Part shown: positions 34,626-46,473 of the stretch, in pieces
Numbering within the stretch: the stretch's first letter is position 1
Layout: each line of letters opens with the position of its first letter
Origin: Pictodentalium vernedei
Lineage: Eukaryota; Mollusca; Scaphopoda; Dentaliida; Dentaliidae
Reading direction: 5' to 3'
Assembly: GCA_031216915.1 (NCBI GenBank)
Contig: CM062297.1
Span: forward strand, 536,384,971-536,448,970
Length of the DNA stretch: 64,000 bases
The notes under the pieces: generated by a model
What the model saw: only the letters and a program-made list of their open reading frames with translations
What the model was told of the DNA's origin: nothing
Databases searched by the model: none
Translations under genes and position numbers: made by a program

Positions 34626-35205
34626 TAATAATAGGATTTAGCAGCCTATCTGGTACTTGATTTTTAGCTAAGAATCTAACCTGAGTGGTAAGAGTGATGG
34701 TGTTTCCAACACTCCTATAATGATTTTCTTTATCTGATAAAGTATGAATTGCACTAACTCTTCTAGACGAAGCAATGGCTAAGAAGAAAACAGTTTTGTA
34801 TGTAAGATGTTTAAAGTCTACTGTATTTAATGGTTCAAAGGAGGGGGTGGGGGGGGGGGGGGGTTCTTGTAACTCAAGCAGAACCCAAGCCAAATTCCAT
34901 TTAGGAATGAGATAAAGTGATCTAGGCCTGTTGTCTGTTATAAGTTTTGATAATGAATTATTGGAACCAATGTCAATATGGCCTTCATACTCATAGGTAT
35001 CTGAAAGCATGGATTGGTATCCTTTAATTGTGACAGTTTGAAGTTTTTTAAAGACAAAAAGGAATATGAGAAAATCTGCAATATTTGGAATAGAAGGCTG
35101 AAAAACATCCACTGAATTATCCAGGCACCATGAAGTAAATATTTTCCAATCATTTGCATAATTTAAAGAAGTGGATTGCCTCCCAGCTGAAGAAATTACT
35201 TTCAT
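34626..35205 (-). pseudogene. DIRS B tyrosine recombinase, N-terminal half
   Basis: Starts at ATG 35205, overlapping the RT stop by 4 nt (ATGA, 35202-35205). It has an N-terminal SAM-like domain ('SLNYANDWKIFTSWC', 'VTIKGYQSMLSDTYEYEG') and the start of the catalytic domain ('FLAIASSRRVSAIHTLS', with the first catalytic arginine). A poly-G/proline run ('PPPPPTPSFEP') is unlike other copies. The reading is open to the H6 insertion, after about residue 190. DIRS recombinases integrate the circular cDNA. Confidence 0.85.
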
Positions 35206-36701
35206 TGCTCATCTGGAAAAACCTTTTCTTCTGAGAAAGGACCGCACAACGGAAAGGCGTGAAGGCTGAGAGATCCTGGGTTCCAGTGGAAATTATGTCT
35301 TTTCCCCTGGGAGGGAATGTCCTTTCTTATTGGAAGACTCAATGGAACGTCGAACAGTAGTGGTCTGATGAGATTGACCCAAGGTTTCAAAGGAAACAGC
35401 AGAGCAATTAACAGAACTTTGCATTGAGTTCTGTAAATTTTTTGAATTACTTGCTGAATTAGAGGAGATGGTGGATATGCATATGCCACCATCCCCTGCC
35501 ACGGAATTGACAGAGCGTCCACTACAAAGGCTAGTGGATCTGGAAATGGAGAAACAAACGTAGATAGTTGATTGTTCCATCTGGGGGCAAATAAATCTAT
35601 CATGGGACATTCCCAATGCTGACACAGCATCTGAAACAGTGACTTGTTTAAGGTCCACTCTGTTGGAAGAAGGGTCCCGCGTCTCGACAGAAAGTCCACG
35701 AGAACATTCAGACAGCCCGCAATGTGACAGATTGAAAGGATAATATTCCATTTTTGCGTCAACAATATCTCTTCCTTAAGACTGTAAAGAGATAGAGAGT
35801 GGATGCCACCCTGATTCCAAAGATAAGCAACGACTGTTGAGTTGTTGGAAAGAATCTGAACATGTGAGTTTGACAGCTTTGTTGTCCAATGAATCAAGGC
35901 TAAATGAATTGCAATCATCTCTTTTTGATTGATATGAAGATGTAACTGAAGAGGATCCCAAAGACCCTGACATTTTAAATTATCTGGAATCAAGGTGGCA
36001 CCCCAACCCTGCAAACTGGCATCTGTCATTAAAGTAAATAGGGGTTCTGTTGTTCCGAACAGAATCCCCTGTGTCAGCCACTGAATGTTCGTCCAAATCT
36101 GAAGTTTCTGTTTGAACTGATTTGATAGTAAAATTTTGTGATCCAGAGAGCAAACGTTTGAACGCCAATTCTCCAGAAAGTAATGTTGAAGTGGTCTTGT
36201 GTGGAGACGGCCCAACAGAATAAGATCAGTTGTGGTGCCACACAGACCTAACAGTTTCATGAACTCCCTCGCCGTCACTATCGTCGCTTGAATGAAAAAG
36301 AGGGAGAACATAGATATAATCCAGGCTCTTGGAAGGGGAAGACGCATAAGATTTATTTCCGTCTGGAAATACATCCCCAGATCGCAAAAAGTGGTTGATG
36401 GTGTGAGATCTGATTTCTGAAAATAGACAACGAATCCCAGTGATTCTAGGAGTCGGAGAAAGTTCTGAATGTCCTGTAGGAGTATCTCCTTGTTGTGATA
36501 CCTCTGCAGTATGTCGTCCAGGTCTGCCAAAGTCGTGACTTTGGATTGGGTGCAAAAATGACTCATTACCGCACTCATAATCCTGGTGAACGCCCAGGGC
36601 ACGAGGTTTAACCCAAAGCACACTGCTCGAAACTGATAGAGTTTGTTGTTTTTTGCAGATCTTAGATATTTCCAGAAGGACTTATGAATCATCACTTGAA
36701 A
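35202..36701 (-). pseudogene. DIRS B RT-RNase H, C-terminal 497 codons open but cut by DIRS C
   Basis: One long open frame. RT palm: 'CFGLNLVPWAFTRIMSAVM' and 'DLDDILQRYHN' (catalytic DD, with D in place of the usual Y or C before L). RNase H-like: 'LMTDASLQGWGATL', 'INQKEMIAIHLALIHW', 'LSNNSTVVAYLWNQGG', 'GCLNVLVDFLSRRG'. Then the DIRS C-terminal module 'MIDLFAPRWNNQLSTFVSP'. At the start, 'FQVMIHKSFWKYLR' continues 'VDLKDAY' located at 42474 onward; DIRS C sits between them. The RNase H position usually Asp in 'SDN'-type motifs reads 'SNN' here. Confidence 0.85.
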
Positions 36702-37001
36702 ATTATAAATTCTAAGTAATTTGTATATTTTTTATACTTACCAATGGCCCAGACTAGCTGATGCTAACTCAAAAATTAATCCAGGGCCAAACACAAATTT
36801 TGCCCCCCAATCCCAATAATTTGCATGCAAAACCGAAAATTCAATATCCTATCTGGTCCTCCATACTTTTCAGATCTGTGCATGCGCAGTATCCAGGAAG
36901 ACACCGGAATTAGCAGCAACCATCATTCTTTCTATAAAAGACTGTTAAATGTTGTAAACAGCGGGGACGTATGAGTGCGAACTCATGGGAGGGCCATACC
37001 C

Positions 37002-37085
37002 GTTTGGGCCATTGGTAAGTATAAAAACTATACAAATTACTTTTATAATTTATAATATTTTTATACAACAACCAATGGTTCAGAC
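37002..37085 (-). repeat. DIRS C internal complementary region
   Basis: gtttgggccattggtaagta onward is the complement of the left terminus (about 36715-36755). 'aaccaatggttcagac' is the complement of the right terminus ('gtttgggccattggttgttg'). Confidence 0.8.
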
Positions 37086-37373
37086 TAGCTGAATCATAAA
37101 AACGCTGGAGGGCCATGGACATAAATGAAAATCCAATCTCTGAAATCACTTCAGTAAAGGATATCTCCTACAGGAGAATAGGCGAAAAAAGGATTTATAT
37201 ATGTCTTTCTCCTTTACGAGAAATGAGAAAGACATTACACCAACAATGTAATTGAGTATTACAAAATATATAATTCTCCATTTAATGCCAGCATAACCCA
37301 TTAAGCTATTTCGGTGAAGGAAAGCCAATATATAAAGATAGTCCAGAGAATGAGACTCTTTATACTCATTTAA

Positions 37374-37928
37374 CCCTTTGATACTTTTGTACGTCTTATG
37401 ACGTACAATATCAAACAGCGCGTTGATACTTTGTGGTAATTTATTTTGTTATTATTTTTCGATTCTTTAAAGTTTTAATCTCAGTTCCTATTTTCTCAGT
37501 AGTGCTCAGTGACAACCATTGAGCTAAATATTATTGCAGCTTAAAATACTAATATAATCCTGCTGTCAAGACTTCTTAACTGGTTGAGTACTAGAAGCCA
37601 CTATTAGGGCTTTCAAAAAATGAGGATACCAGAGCAAAAGCCAACATTTCCCTTGCTTATATTTCATATTCAGTCAAACACAGATAATATTTTGTTTATA
37701 AAAATTTGTTTTATCTCAGGGCACTCTCCAATAATTTGTAATAAAACAAATTTTGAATAACAAATTCAGACCACCAAAAATAAGCTAGCTCTCAAGCAGA
37801 TAATCACTAATGTGAAAAATATCTTGTTATTTGTACTTTCCGACGTTTAACGTCGCATTTCGAAAATCATTGAAGAAACTGAATTCCCAGTGATGTTTGA
37901 ACGTCAGGATAATTAAAGTCTCAAAGGG
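37374..37928. mobile_element. piggyBac-like MITE in DIRS C
   Basis: TTAA at 37370-37373 and 37929-37932. The ends ccctttgatacttt and (reverse) ccctttgagacttt match 13 of 14 positions. Subterminal palindromes ttgtacgtcttatgacgtac and cgacgtttaacgtcg are present. The empty site is seen in other DIRS copies (tactcatttaaaagtgtcc at about 61950). 555 bp including the nested MITE; no transposase. Confidence 0.85.
37580..37799. mobile_element. CTGGTTGAG MITE nested in the piggyBac-like MITE
   Basis: Same family as 16687-16885 but inverted. Left TTAA 37576-37579 and end ctggttgagtactag; right end ctagctctcaagcag followed by the decayed ATAA. It shares 'aaattcagaccaccaaaaat' with the other copy in reverse. 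Confidence 0.75.
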
Positions 37929-38216
37929 TTAAAAGTGTCCGAGGAGTGTATATTAATGCTCATTTGACACGTGACATATACAAATGCTTCACAGTGAGCT
38001 ACATTTTAAAAACAGTACATAAATGAGACATAGTTATTGCTCCATACCGAGCTACACATTAAAACCATCCCAACACCGACTCAGGACTACTGACACTGGA
38101 GGAGGTCTTCCCTTGCTTTTCACTGTAAGCCAGTACAAGACCGCGGAACGAAGAGGGCAGCGGAACAACGTCACTGCTGGAATGGGCTGCCTAAATAACT
38201 ATAGATGTAAACATTA

Positions 38217-39577
38217 ACGGGCGACATTCTGAGCAACAGAAAGAGGATCTAAGGTCACCGGAGATGGACTCTAAATTTCTCAGGTAAAACTTGGTAAATG
38301 AAGAGGGCTGTGTCCAGTACGCAGCCTTCGTGAGATCAGTGATGGCTATACTGTTAGAATAAGCCCAAGAGGTGGACAGAGCTCCAACTTCATGCGCTGA
38401 TATCTTATTTACAGAACGTTGATCCGAAGGTAGATTTCATAGGCAATGCATATTGCCAGCTGAATCCATCCAGCAACTGAATGAACAGAAATATCTTTTC
38501 TGTTCTCAGGTAAAATTTGGTAAATGAAGAGGGCTGTGTCCAGTACGCAGCCTTCGTGAGATCAGTGATGGCTATACTGTTAGAATAAGCCCAAGAGGTG
38601 GACAGCGCTCTAACTTCATGCGCTGATATCTTATTTACAGAACGTTGATCCGAAGATCGATTTCATAGGCAACGCATATTGCCAGCTGAATCCATCCAGC
38701 AACTGAATGAACAGAAATATCTTTTCTGTTTTAAATCAATGAAAGAAAGAAATATTTTCTTCCTTTTCTTATAAAATCTGAGCGGCGTTTATATATGTGC
38801 ATAGCCCTTACTGGACACAGTAGAGGTCTTCCGTTGTCTGAGGACGGCAGAGCCTTAATGGTAATAGGTTAAGGCCGTTTATCTGGAGTCTGATTCTTAG
38901 CCAGAAATCCCACTACCGTAGTTGGAGTAATGGTATTACCCACACTACGGTAGTGAGAATCATCAACTGATAAAGCATGAAGTTCACTAACTCTTCTAGC
39001 AGATGCAAAGGCTAAGAGAAATGCTGTTTTATAGGTCAAGAATTTGAACTCTACAACATCCAATGGCTCAAACGGAGCTTCTTTAAGCTTCAACAGAACC
39101 CAAGCCAAATTCCACTTAGGAATTAATCGGAGGGTTGTAGATCTATTAAGAGAAATTTCTAACCAGCTTGGACAATGAAGCATTAGATCCAATAGCTAAG
39201 TTATCATGATGAGCATAAGTGTCTGATAACATAGACCTATAGCCCTTAATAGTGACAGGCTGCAGTTTGAGAACGTCAAACAAGTAGACCAGGAAATTGG
39301 CAATATTTGGTATGGACGGATCATAAACGTCTACTGACTGATTCTTACACCAACGGAAGAAAACTTTCCACTTTGCTGTGTAGCTCAACGAAGAGGAGGA
39401 CCTCCTGCAGTTAGAAATTGCATCCACTGCTTGTCCTGTAAACTGTTTTCCGTGCCAGAAGGACCACACAATGGAAATATGTGAAGGTTGAGACCTTCTG
39501 GGTTGTGATGCAGTGCGCGTGACTTCCCCTGATAAAGAAGGTCTTCTCGTGGAGGAAGCTTCTGGGAAAAGTCCCAT
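38217..39577 (-). pseudogene. DIRS C tyrosine recombinase, frameshifted
   Basis: The N-terminal domain reads 'SLSYTAKWKVFFRWC', 'QSVDVYDPSIPNIANFLVYL' and 'VTIKGYRSMLSDTYAHHD'. The catalytic domain begins 'AFLLAFASARRVSELHALS' with the first arginine, and 'SSFTKFYLR' with the catalytic tyrosine is encoded around 38281. The frame shifts near 39180 and again through the 226-bp duplication covering the H-x-x-R box and the tyrosine. It overlaps the RT tail by about 170 nt in another frame, the usual DIRS arrangement. Confidence 0.8.
38281..38732 (-). repeat. 226-bp tandem duplication in the DIRS C recombinase
   Basis: 38281-38506 and 38507-38732 are nearly the same, differing at only a few positions (for example acttgg/atttgg, agagctcc/agcgctct). 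The unit is not a multiple of three, so it shifts the recombinase frame and repeats its catalytic end. Confidence 0.9.
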
Positions 39578-39965
39578 AACACCCGAAAAGATTGATCCAC
39601 AGTTTCTGTGACGACAGAGGTGCTACTAGTAGAATTTTGCAATGAGACTGTTTGATATTTAATAGAATCTGCAGAAGAGTTGGAGGATACGCATATCCTA
39701 TAATTCCATCCCATGAGATAGACAGAGAGTCTACTGTGTGTGCTCGATGGTCTGGACATGGCGACATGAACGTCGGTAATTGATAGTTCAAGTGCGTCGC
39801 AAACAGATCTATAATGGGGCGATCCCACTGGTAGCAAATCTGCCTGAATACTCGCTTGTTGAGCATCCACTCTGATGGCAACAGGCGACCTTTCCGAGAG
39901 AGTGAGTCTGCTATTATGTTCAGAAGACCCAGTATATGATGGTCAGAAAGCTGAACATGATTCAT
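39385..39965 (-). pseudogene. DIRS C RT-RNase H remnant (C-terminal part only)
   Basis: Starts inside the RNase H end ('LLNIIADSLSRKGRLLPSEW') and continues through the DIRS C-terminal module ('IIDLFATHLNYQLPTFMSP', 'SLSISWDGIIGYAYPP') to 'YRTSSGCNF'. Upstream it is fused directly to gag at about 39965. Comparison with copy E (about 52364-54567) shows that roughly 2.2 kb, including all RT motifs, is deleted. Confidence 0.85.
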
Positions 39966-41236
39966 GACGTAGAAAAAGACTGCCTGGACTGAACAGGAAA
40001 AGAAAGGATCTCCTCCTTTGTCCGGATAAAGTCTGCATCCAAAGATGCCAGCGGTTTCTTCCTTGTCGTCACAGCATTCTCATTCGACGGAACAAATTCA
40101 GGGTAGTATTGATGGATGAAATCCATCGCAACAATGTGTTGTTCCGAAAGGGAAGGGTAATCTTCTTCCATATCCCTTTCACCATCTGTGAGAATCAATT
40201 GTGAATCTCGGTCCCTTGCATCTGCATGAACAGATGACTGGACCGACCCAGTGTGATCAGCTGAGCAATCTGCGACAGCAAGTCCATCACCGAGGTCTGA
40301 GGAGCAGCGGTCTTTTGTTTCTTCGCCGCTTCTTCGCCGCTTGCTGCTCCTGGGCCGGTGTGTCGGAGAAGACTCTTTTCTCCGAATGTCCCGATGATTG
40401 AGGCCTCATCTCCCGAGCTACCGGATGGTCCGACTTCACCGGCAAAGAGTGGTCCCTTCTTCGCGTAGCAGGCTGGATATCCAAAGTTGGGTAGCTAGGA
40501 TGCAGTCTTGTGTGCTTGGTAGATGAAGTGGAAAAAGCTGTAACTGTAGCCGAGGCCGGCTGCGATCTATATGGAGCGTCCTGAATGGCAGGTGTGGACG
40601 TATGCTCCGACTCACGCAAGTTCTTTATCACAACAGCTGGCCACAGATGTTGCTGGGATAGAGATGGACCTCTCTCGCTCGCGGTCCTTTCAGACCTCGC
40701 GAGCTTCCCAGAACACTTGCTGGCTTCTTCCCTTGTTCTGTCATCAGTGGGTGAGCATGTTTATGTTTTAAAGTGCTCGCTCTACCCAATCCAACGGACG
40801 TACCCGGCATCACGGTACCCACGTACGGAGTAACCGCTTCGCCGGTCAAGCTAGCTGCAGACAAGGGACTAAAACCACCAGCTAGTGGCTTTATCCCCTG
40901 CCTAATATTCATGAGCACTTTGGCAGCTAGCTCTGTTTGCTCATCAGAAGAACGCGACGATGGTAGCACACTTTTGGAAGGTGTCACATAACCATCACCA
41001 TGTTCTTGTTCCTCTGAAAAAGAAACTGAGAAACTTGATTGACTTTGCGGCGAGAGGACCGGCACTGGCCTCTCACTGCTTACAACATCCCGTGACACCC
41101 GTGTACAACGTCTGTCATCCCAATCAACACATGTAGGACAAGAATTAGCGGGAGTACATCGACTACAAGCAAGGCAACAAGCATGTAAATCTGAGGAAGA
41201 TTTCCTCGCCTTGCATTTTGAACAATAAGCTTTCAT
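39962..41236 (-). pseudogene. DIRS C gag-like protein, frameshifted
   Basis: Starts at ATG 41236: 'MKAYCSKCKARKSSSD' followed by 'CCLACSRCTPANSCPTCVDW', a cysteine-rich zinc-binding-like N terminus (the string crosses frames nowhere in its first 202 codons). The later part, in other frames, has 'IVAMDFIHQYYPEFVPSNEN' and an acidic 'LTDGERDMEEDYPSLSEQ'. The same blocks occur in copies B and E. The C-terminal half is lost in the 2.2-kb deletion. Function is inferred from position only. Confidence 0.75.
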
Positions 41237-42120
41237 AATTAATCAAACAAAGTCGATAGTACTCCCACCAACTCCACAATAAATATATGATAAAGATACA
41301 TAATAATCAACATTCAAAATACAAATCAAAAAATTAATTTCAACAAATTTTTCGAAAAAAGTTTGACAATAGCCCAAGTTTCCAAAGGGAACAAGACAAG
41401 CCCAAGGGTATCCCGATAGATATATAACATATATTTATAGGACGTTGCCAATGTAAACAACGTCAAAGGAAAAACCGGAAACAAGACCAGAGGCAATGAA
41501 TACAAAAAGCCTGAAGTCAGTAACAGATTTTAAAGCTACCCGATGTAAAGCAAGATCTTCAGATGAAGAAAAAACGATGCAACGAACAGAAGATGCACGA
41601 CCCAAATGCCTAAACATCCCTAGGGTGAGGACGTAACAAGGGGATATAAAGAATAAACATTCTGTAATACATGTCAAACTCCAAAAAAATTTTATAAGAA
41701 ATTTCAAAAAAGCTTGGGAGTTTAACAGGAGGGTTTCAAGGAAGGATAGGGAAGGAACACATAACAATTTTGAACTATCCTATGTAAAACAAGATCTTCA
41801 TCAGAAGGAAAAACGATACATCGGATGTATGATGCATGACCAAAATGCCTAAACACCCCTAGGGTGAAGACGTAACCATGGGGATATACAGAATAAACAT
41901 TCTGTGTAACACGTTAAACTCCCAAGAAACTTATAAAAAAATTTCAATAAAACAAGCCAAAAAGCTTGAAAGTTTAACTGGGGAGCTTCAAGGAAGGATA
42001 GGGAAGGAATACTTAACAAACAGTGGAAAAATCATTAGCAAGAATGATGACGTCAGGCCCATGTCCCGAAATTGGGAGACATGAAATAATTTTGATAAAA
42101 ATTATAAAGTTACAGCCCTG

Positions 42121-42473
42121 AACGTTCCTGACCACCGTTGTTCACTTCAATCATCCAATTATGTCCTTGGATCCACCAGTTTCACCATTGATTTGTGTCT
42201 GGCATCCTCAAAAATGAGATTTAAAAGCACAGATGTCAGTTCCTTGTTGTCGACTTCAGGACCAAACAAAGAATGAAGGTTGGCGCCAATTTCAGTGTGT
42301 TCCTGGATACTGCGCATGCGCAGATCTGAAAAGTATGGAGGACCAGATAGGACATTGAATTGTCGGTTTTGCATGAAAATTTTGGGGATTGGGGGACAAA
42401 ATTTGTGTTTGGCCATGGATTCATTTTTGAGTTAGCATCAGCTGGTTTGGGCCATTGGTTGTTGCATAAAAAT
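42121..42473 (-). repeat. 5' inverted terminal repeat of DIRS C
   Basis: Carries tgcgcatgcgca (42311-42322), 'ggggattgggggacaaaatt' and the outer end 'cagctggtttgggccattgg'. The perfect CRE-like palindrome tgacgtca lies just inside it (42048-42055) and is also kept in copy E (59642-59649). Leader sequence without genes runs from 41237 to 42120. Confidence 0.85.
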
Positions 42474-42692
42474 GTATGCATCCTTCAGGTCCACGCTCGC
42501 AGCATAGTCGATCACCCTGATACTTGATCGGACTGATCTGATTGTTTCCATCGCAAATTTTGGTGAGATGATAAGTTTGTTTATCCAACTTAAATCTAAG
42601 ATAGGGTGAAAAGACCCATCTGGTTTCGGCACCAGGAAGATTCTCAAGTAAAAACCTGGAGATTTTTTGTTTATTACAACCTCTGTTGCCCC
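42474..42692 (-). pseudogene. DIRS B RT, N-terminal segment
   Basis: Reads 'FYLRIFLVPKPDGSFHPIL', 'LSWINKLI', 'METIRSVRSSIRVIDYAASV' and ends at 'DLKDAY' where DIRS C inserted. At 42692 it is cut by the non-LTR fragment; its upstream continuation ('ITSDQWVLQVIQTFILM') is at about 47464-47530. Confidence 0.85.
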
Positions 42693-43434
42693 TACATTTC
42701 TAAGATAACAAACACAGAAGTAACAGATTTTGCTATTTCTGATCACTTTCCAGTACTGTGTCAAATGAACCTTGTGCGCCCAAAACCTATCAGAAAGACA
42801 ATCTCCTATCATAAATTCCGTAGCATAAATATCAAAGAGTTTTCTAAAGCCGTATCAACTTCAAGACTGTTGCCATCTGAGTCCGTCTGTGTGAACGAAA
42901 ATCTCGAACACTTCAACGCTACTTTACAAGCACTGGTGAATGATTTTGCACCACTTCGAACAAAAACTGTTGTTTTGAGACTAAATACACCATGATTAAT
43001 GATGATATTAGAAATGCAAAAAAGCTGTGCCGCAAACTGGAACTACAGTGGCGTAAATCAAAACTTGTTGTACACAGAGAAATGTTTATACATCAGCGAA
43101 ATCATGTCAATGAGCTTATTCACATGGCCAAACAGCAATACATTGCTGATCTGGTCGCTGATAATACCCAGCGACCACATGTTAACAAAAATAATTGAAA
43201 GTCTGCTCCATCGTAAGAAAAAGACGGTTTTGCCAAACCATACATCTAAGACAACACTCGCTAACAACTTCTCCGAATTTTTTGTTAACACTTGCACTTG
43301 ACACATTACCCACATCGTTATTCAGAGCTTGTCTTCCAAATCTCATCCAAGCCCTTGTGCAAATTGTTATTGCCTCACTCTCAACAGGCACTTTTCCAGA
43401 CGGAATGAAACAAGCGCTAGTAACACCACTAATC
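42693..43434 (+). pseudogene. Non-LTR retrotransposon (CR1/L2/Jockey-like) endonuclease end and RT start
   Basis: A plus-strand frame begins inside an endonuclease domain: 'DFAISDHFPVLCQM' has the terminal SDH box. The linker 'KKLCRKLELQWRKSK' is typical of CR1/Jockey-group elements, and 'IVIASLSTGTFPDGMKQALV' is RT motif 0/1. Frames shift near 42990 and 43200-43310. It is 5'-truncated and breaks at 43434 where H1b is inserted. Confidence 0.8.
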
Positions 43435-46400
43435 AACAAGAGGCCCCAGGGGGCCTGAGGGCGCTCACCTGACATGGTAGCCTAAATATCAACCCAGAGA
43501 ATTGATTTCCACAAGTTGCATCTGCTCCTCCTAATAAAAGCTGAAACCAAATATCCAAATATTCTGACCAGTGGATCTAAAAAAAAGATTTTTAAAGAAT
43601 ATTCCTCATATTGAACTAAGTTATAATTCGGGCTCCCACAAGGAGCCCATATATGAACCCAGGGACTTGGCTTTAACAAACCTGAAACTCACACCCCTAA
43701 GGATTCGGCACACCAATTATCAAAACATTCTGACTGCTGGATCTGAAGAAGAAGATTTTTAAAGAAAATTCCTCATTTTGAACCAAGTTACAATTCGAGC
43801 TCCCACAATCAGCCCAAATATGGACCTAGGGACATGGCCTGAACAAACTTGAATCTTACCCCCCTAAGGATGCTGCATAAAAAATATCAAAAGCATTCAT
43901 CTGCTGGATCTGAAGATTTTTAAAGAAAATTCCTCATTTTGAACTAAGTTGTCATTCAGGCTCCCATAGTGAGCCCAAATATGAACCAAGGGACTTGGCT
44001 TGAACAAACTTGAATCTCAGCCCCCTAAGGTTGCTCCATGCCAAATATCAAAACATTCCAACTGCTGAATCTGAAGAAGAAGATTTTTAAAGAAAAATTC
44101 CTCATATTGACTACGTTATAATTTGGGCCAAATATAGACCCATGGACTTGGCTTTAACACACCTGAATCCCCCTCCCCCCCCCCCCCCCTCCAAGGATGC
44201 TACTCGCCACATATCAAACCATTCCGACTGCTGGATCTGAAGAAGAAGATTTTTTAAGAAAATTCCTCATTTCGAACAAAGTTACAATTCAAGCTCTCAC
44301 AGTGAGCCCAAATATGGACCTAGGGACATGGCTTGAACAAACTTGCATCTCACCCCCCTAAGGATGCTGCATACCAAATATCACAAGATTCTGCCTGCTG
44401 GATCTTGAGAAGAAGATTTTCAAAGAAATTTGCCTGAAATGCACTAAGTTCAAATTTGGGCTCCTATACTGAGCCCAAATATAAACCCAGGGGGCTGATT
44501 TGAACAAACTTGAATCAGATCCACCCCACAATGTTGCATACCAAATATCACAAGATTCTGCCTGCTGGATCTGGAGAAGATTTTTGAAGAAATTTGCCTT
44601 AAATGCACTAAGTTTGAATTTGGGCTTCTATAGTGAGCCCAAATATGAATCCAGGTGGCCGATTTGAACAAATTGGAATCAGATCCACCCCACAATGTTG
44701 CATACCAAATATCAAAAGATTCTGCCTGCAGGATCTGGAGAAGATTTTTGAAGAAATTTGCCTGAAAAGCACTAAGTTTGAATTCGAGCTTCTATAGTGA
44801 GCCCAAATATGAATCTAGGGAGCCGATTTGAACAAAATAGAATCAGATCCACCCCACAATGTTGCACACCAAATATCAAAAGATTCTGCCTGCTGGATCT
44901 GGAGAAGAAGATTTTTTAAGAAATTTGCCTGAAAAGCACTAAGTTCAAATTTGGGCTCCTATACTGAGCCCAAATATAAACCCAGGGAGCCGATTTGAAC
45001 AAACTTGAATTAGATCCACCCCACAATGTTGCATACCCAATATCAAAAGATTCTGCCTGCTGGATCTTGAGAAGAAGATTTTCAAAGAAATTTGCCTGAA
45101 ATGCACTAAGTTCAAATTTGGGCTCCTATACTGAGCCCAAATATAAACCCAAGGGGCTGATTTGAACAAACTTGAATCAGATCCACCCCACAATGTTGCA
45201 TAAAAATTATCAAAAGATTCTGCCTGCTGGATCTGGAGAAGAAGATTTTTTAAGAAATTTGCCTGAAATGCATTAAGTTCGAATTCGGGCTTCTATAGTG
45301 AGCCCAAATATGAATCCAGAGGGCCGATTTGAACAAACTTGAATCACATCCACCCCACAACGTTGCATACCAAATATCAAAAGATTCTGCCTGCTGGATC
45401 TGGAGAAGAAGATTTTTTAAGAAATTTGCCTGAAATGCACTAAGTTTGAATTCGAGCTTCTATACTGAGCCCAAATATAAACCCAGGGAGCCGATTTGAA
45501 CAAACTTCAATCAGATCCACCCCACAATGTTGCATACCAAATATCAAAAGATTCTGCCTGCTGGATCTGGAGAAGAAGATTTTTTAAGAAATTTGCCTGA
45601 AATGCACTAAGTTCGAAATCGGGCTCCTATACTGAGCCCAAATATGAACCCAGGGGGACTATTTGAACAAACTTGAATCAGATCCACCCTACAATGTTGC
45701 ATACCAAATATCAAAAGATTCTGCCTGCTGGATCTGGAAAAGAAGATTTTTTAATCTTTTTCCCATTGCCTACAAGTGTTAAAAAGTGCTGACTCAGCAC
45801 TTTTTCAAAGTCCTGAAAAAAGTACCTTGTGATCAAACTGACAGGGATTTTTTTAAACCATTCTATTCTACTGGATAAAAGTCAGATTTATACAAAATAA
45901 GAATTCTCTGTGCCGTGTAGTTTTGGAGATATGGCAGTTTTAAGTTTTTTCCTATATTTAGCTCCCGAGGTTCCCACGGGGCAACGAGAAAAAATTTTTT
46001 TGCATCAATCAACTACTTATGACCCATTATCATCTCATATCAAATTTGGTTCAAATCGACCTCACGGTTCTGAAAATAGAAATTTTGGGCATGGCCAAAA
46101 TTTTTGCCCCTCCCATAACGAAGGCAAATAATGCGCGACAAACTTGATTCTAAACCTCAAAAGGACTCTGTATACCACATATCAAGTCTCTGCTACTGGT
46201 GGTTCATTAGAAGAAGATTTTCAAAAATATTTGGCCATTTTTTCCCCCACACCTCTGCTCTATATGAGCCGAAACCTATTTTGGATAAAAATCAAAATGC
46301 CCCAATATAACCACTAGTTACATGAAATTTAATTAAAATGTGGCCAGTGGTTTAGGAGAAAGAGGCTCAAACACCACCTTCACGACGGACGACGGACGAC

Positions 46401-46473
46401 GGATGTTGGACGACGGACGACAGACGAAGAGTGATAAGAAAAGCTCACCCTGACTTTCAGTCAGGTGAGCTAA
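43435..46473 (+). mobile_element. Helentron-like element H1b, complete, inside the non-LTR element
   Basis: Same ends as H1a: aacaagaggcccc, gctcacctgac (43463-43473), 3' hairpin agctcaccctgac (46442-46454) / gtcaggtgagct (46460-46471) plus aa. About 14 units of 165 bp are followed by the unique 3' half. It is 3,039 bp. A poly-C tract lies near 44175. Close similarity to H1a implies recent activity of the family. Minus-strand ORFs at 44450-45193 are array translations. Confidence 0.85.

Larger units (their letters stand above)
36702..42473 (-). mobile_element. DIRS-type retrotransposon copy C, inserted in the RT gene of copy B
   Basis: 5,772 bp with both terminal repeats (36702-36990; 42121-42473) and an internal complementary region. 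Removing it rejoins copy B as codons for 'DAY' + 'FQVMIHK' with no gain or loss, so the insertion site is exact and has no duplication. Internal state: gag and YR are frameshifted, most of RT is deleted, YR carries a 226-bp duplication, and a piggyBac-like MITE sits in the 3' region. It is younger than copy B. Confidence 0.9.

Noticed and set aside
35202..36695. The 497-codon RT frame as a functional host or viral gene
   Set aside because: It is the C-terminal part of a DIRS polyprotein interrupted by DIRS C; motifs and neighbours place it in a retrotransposon, not a virus.
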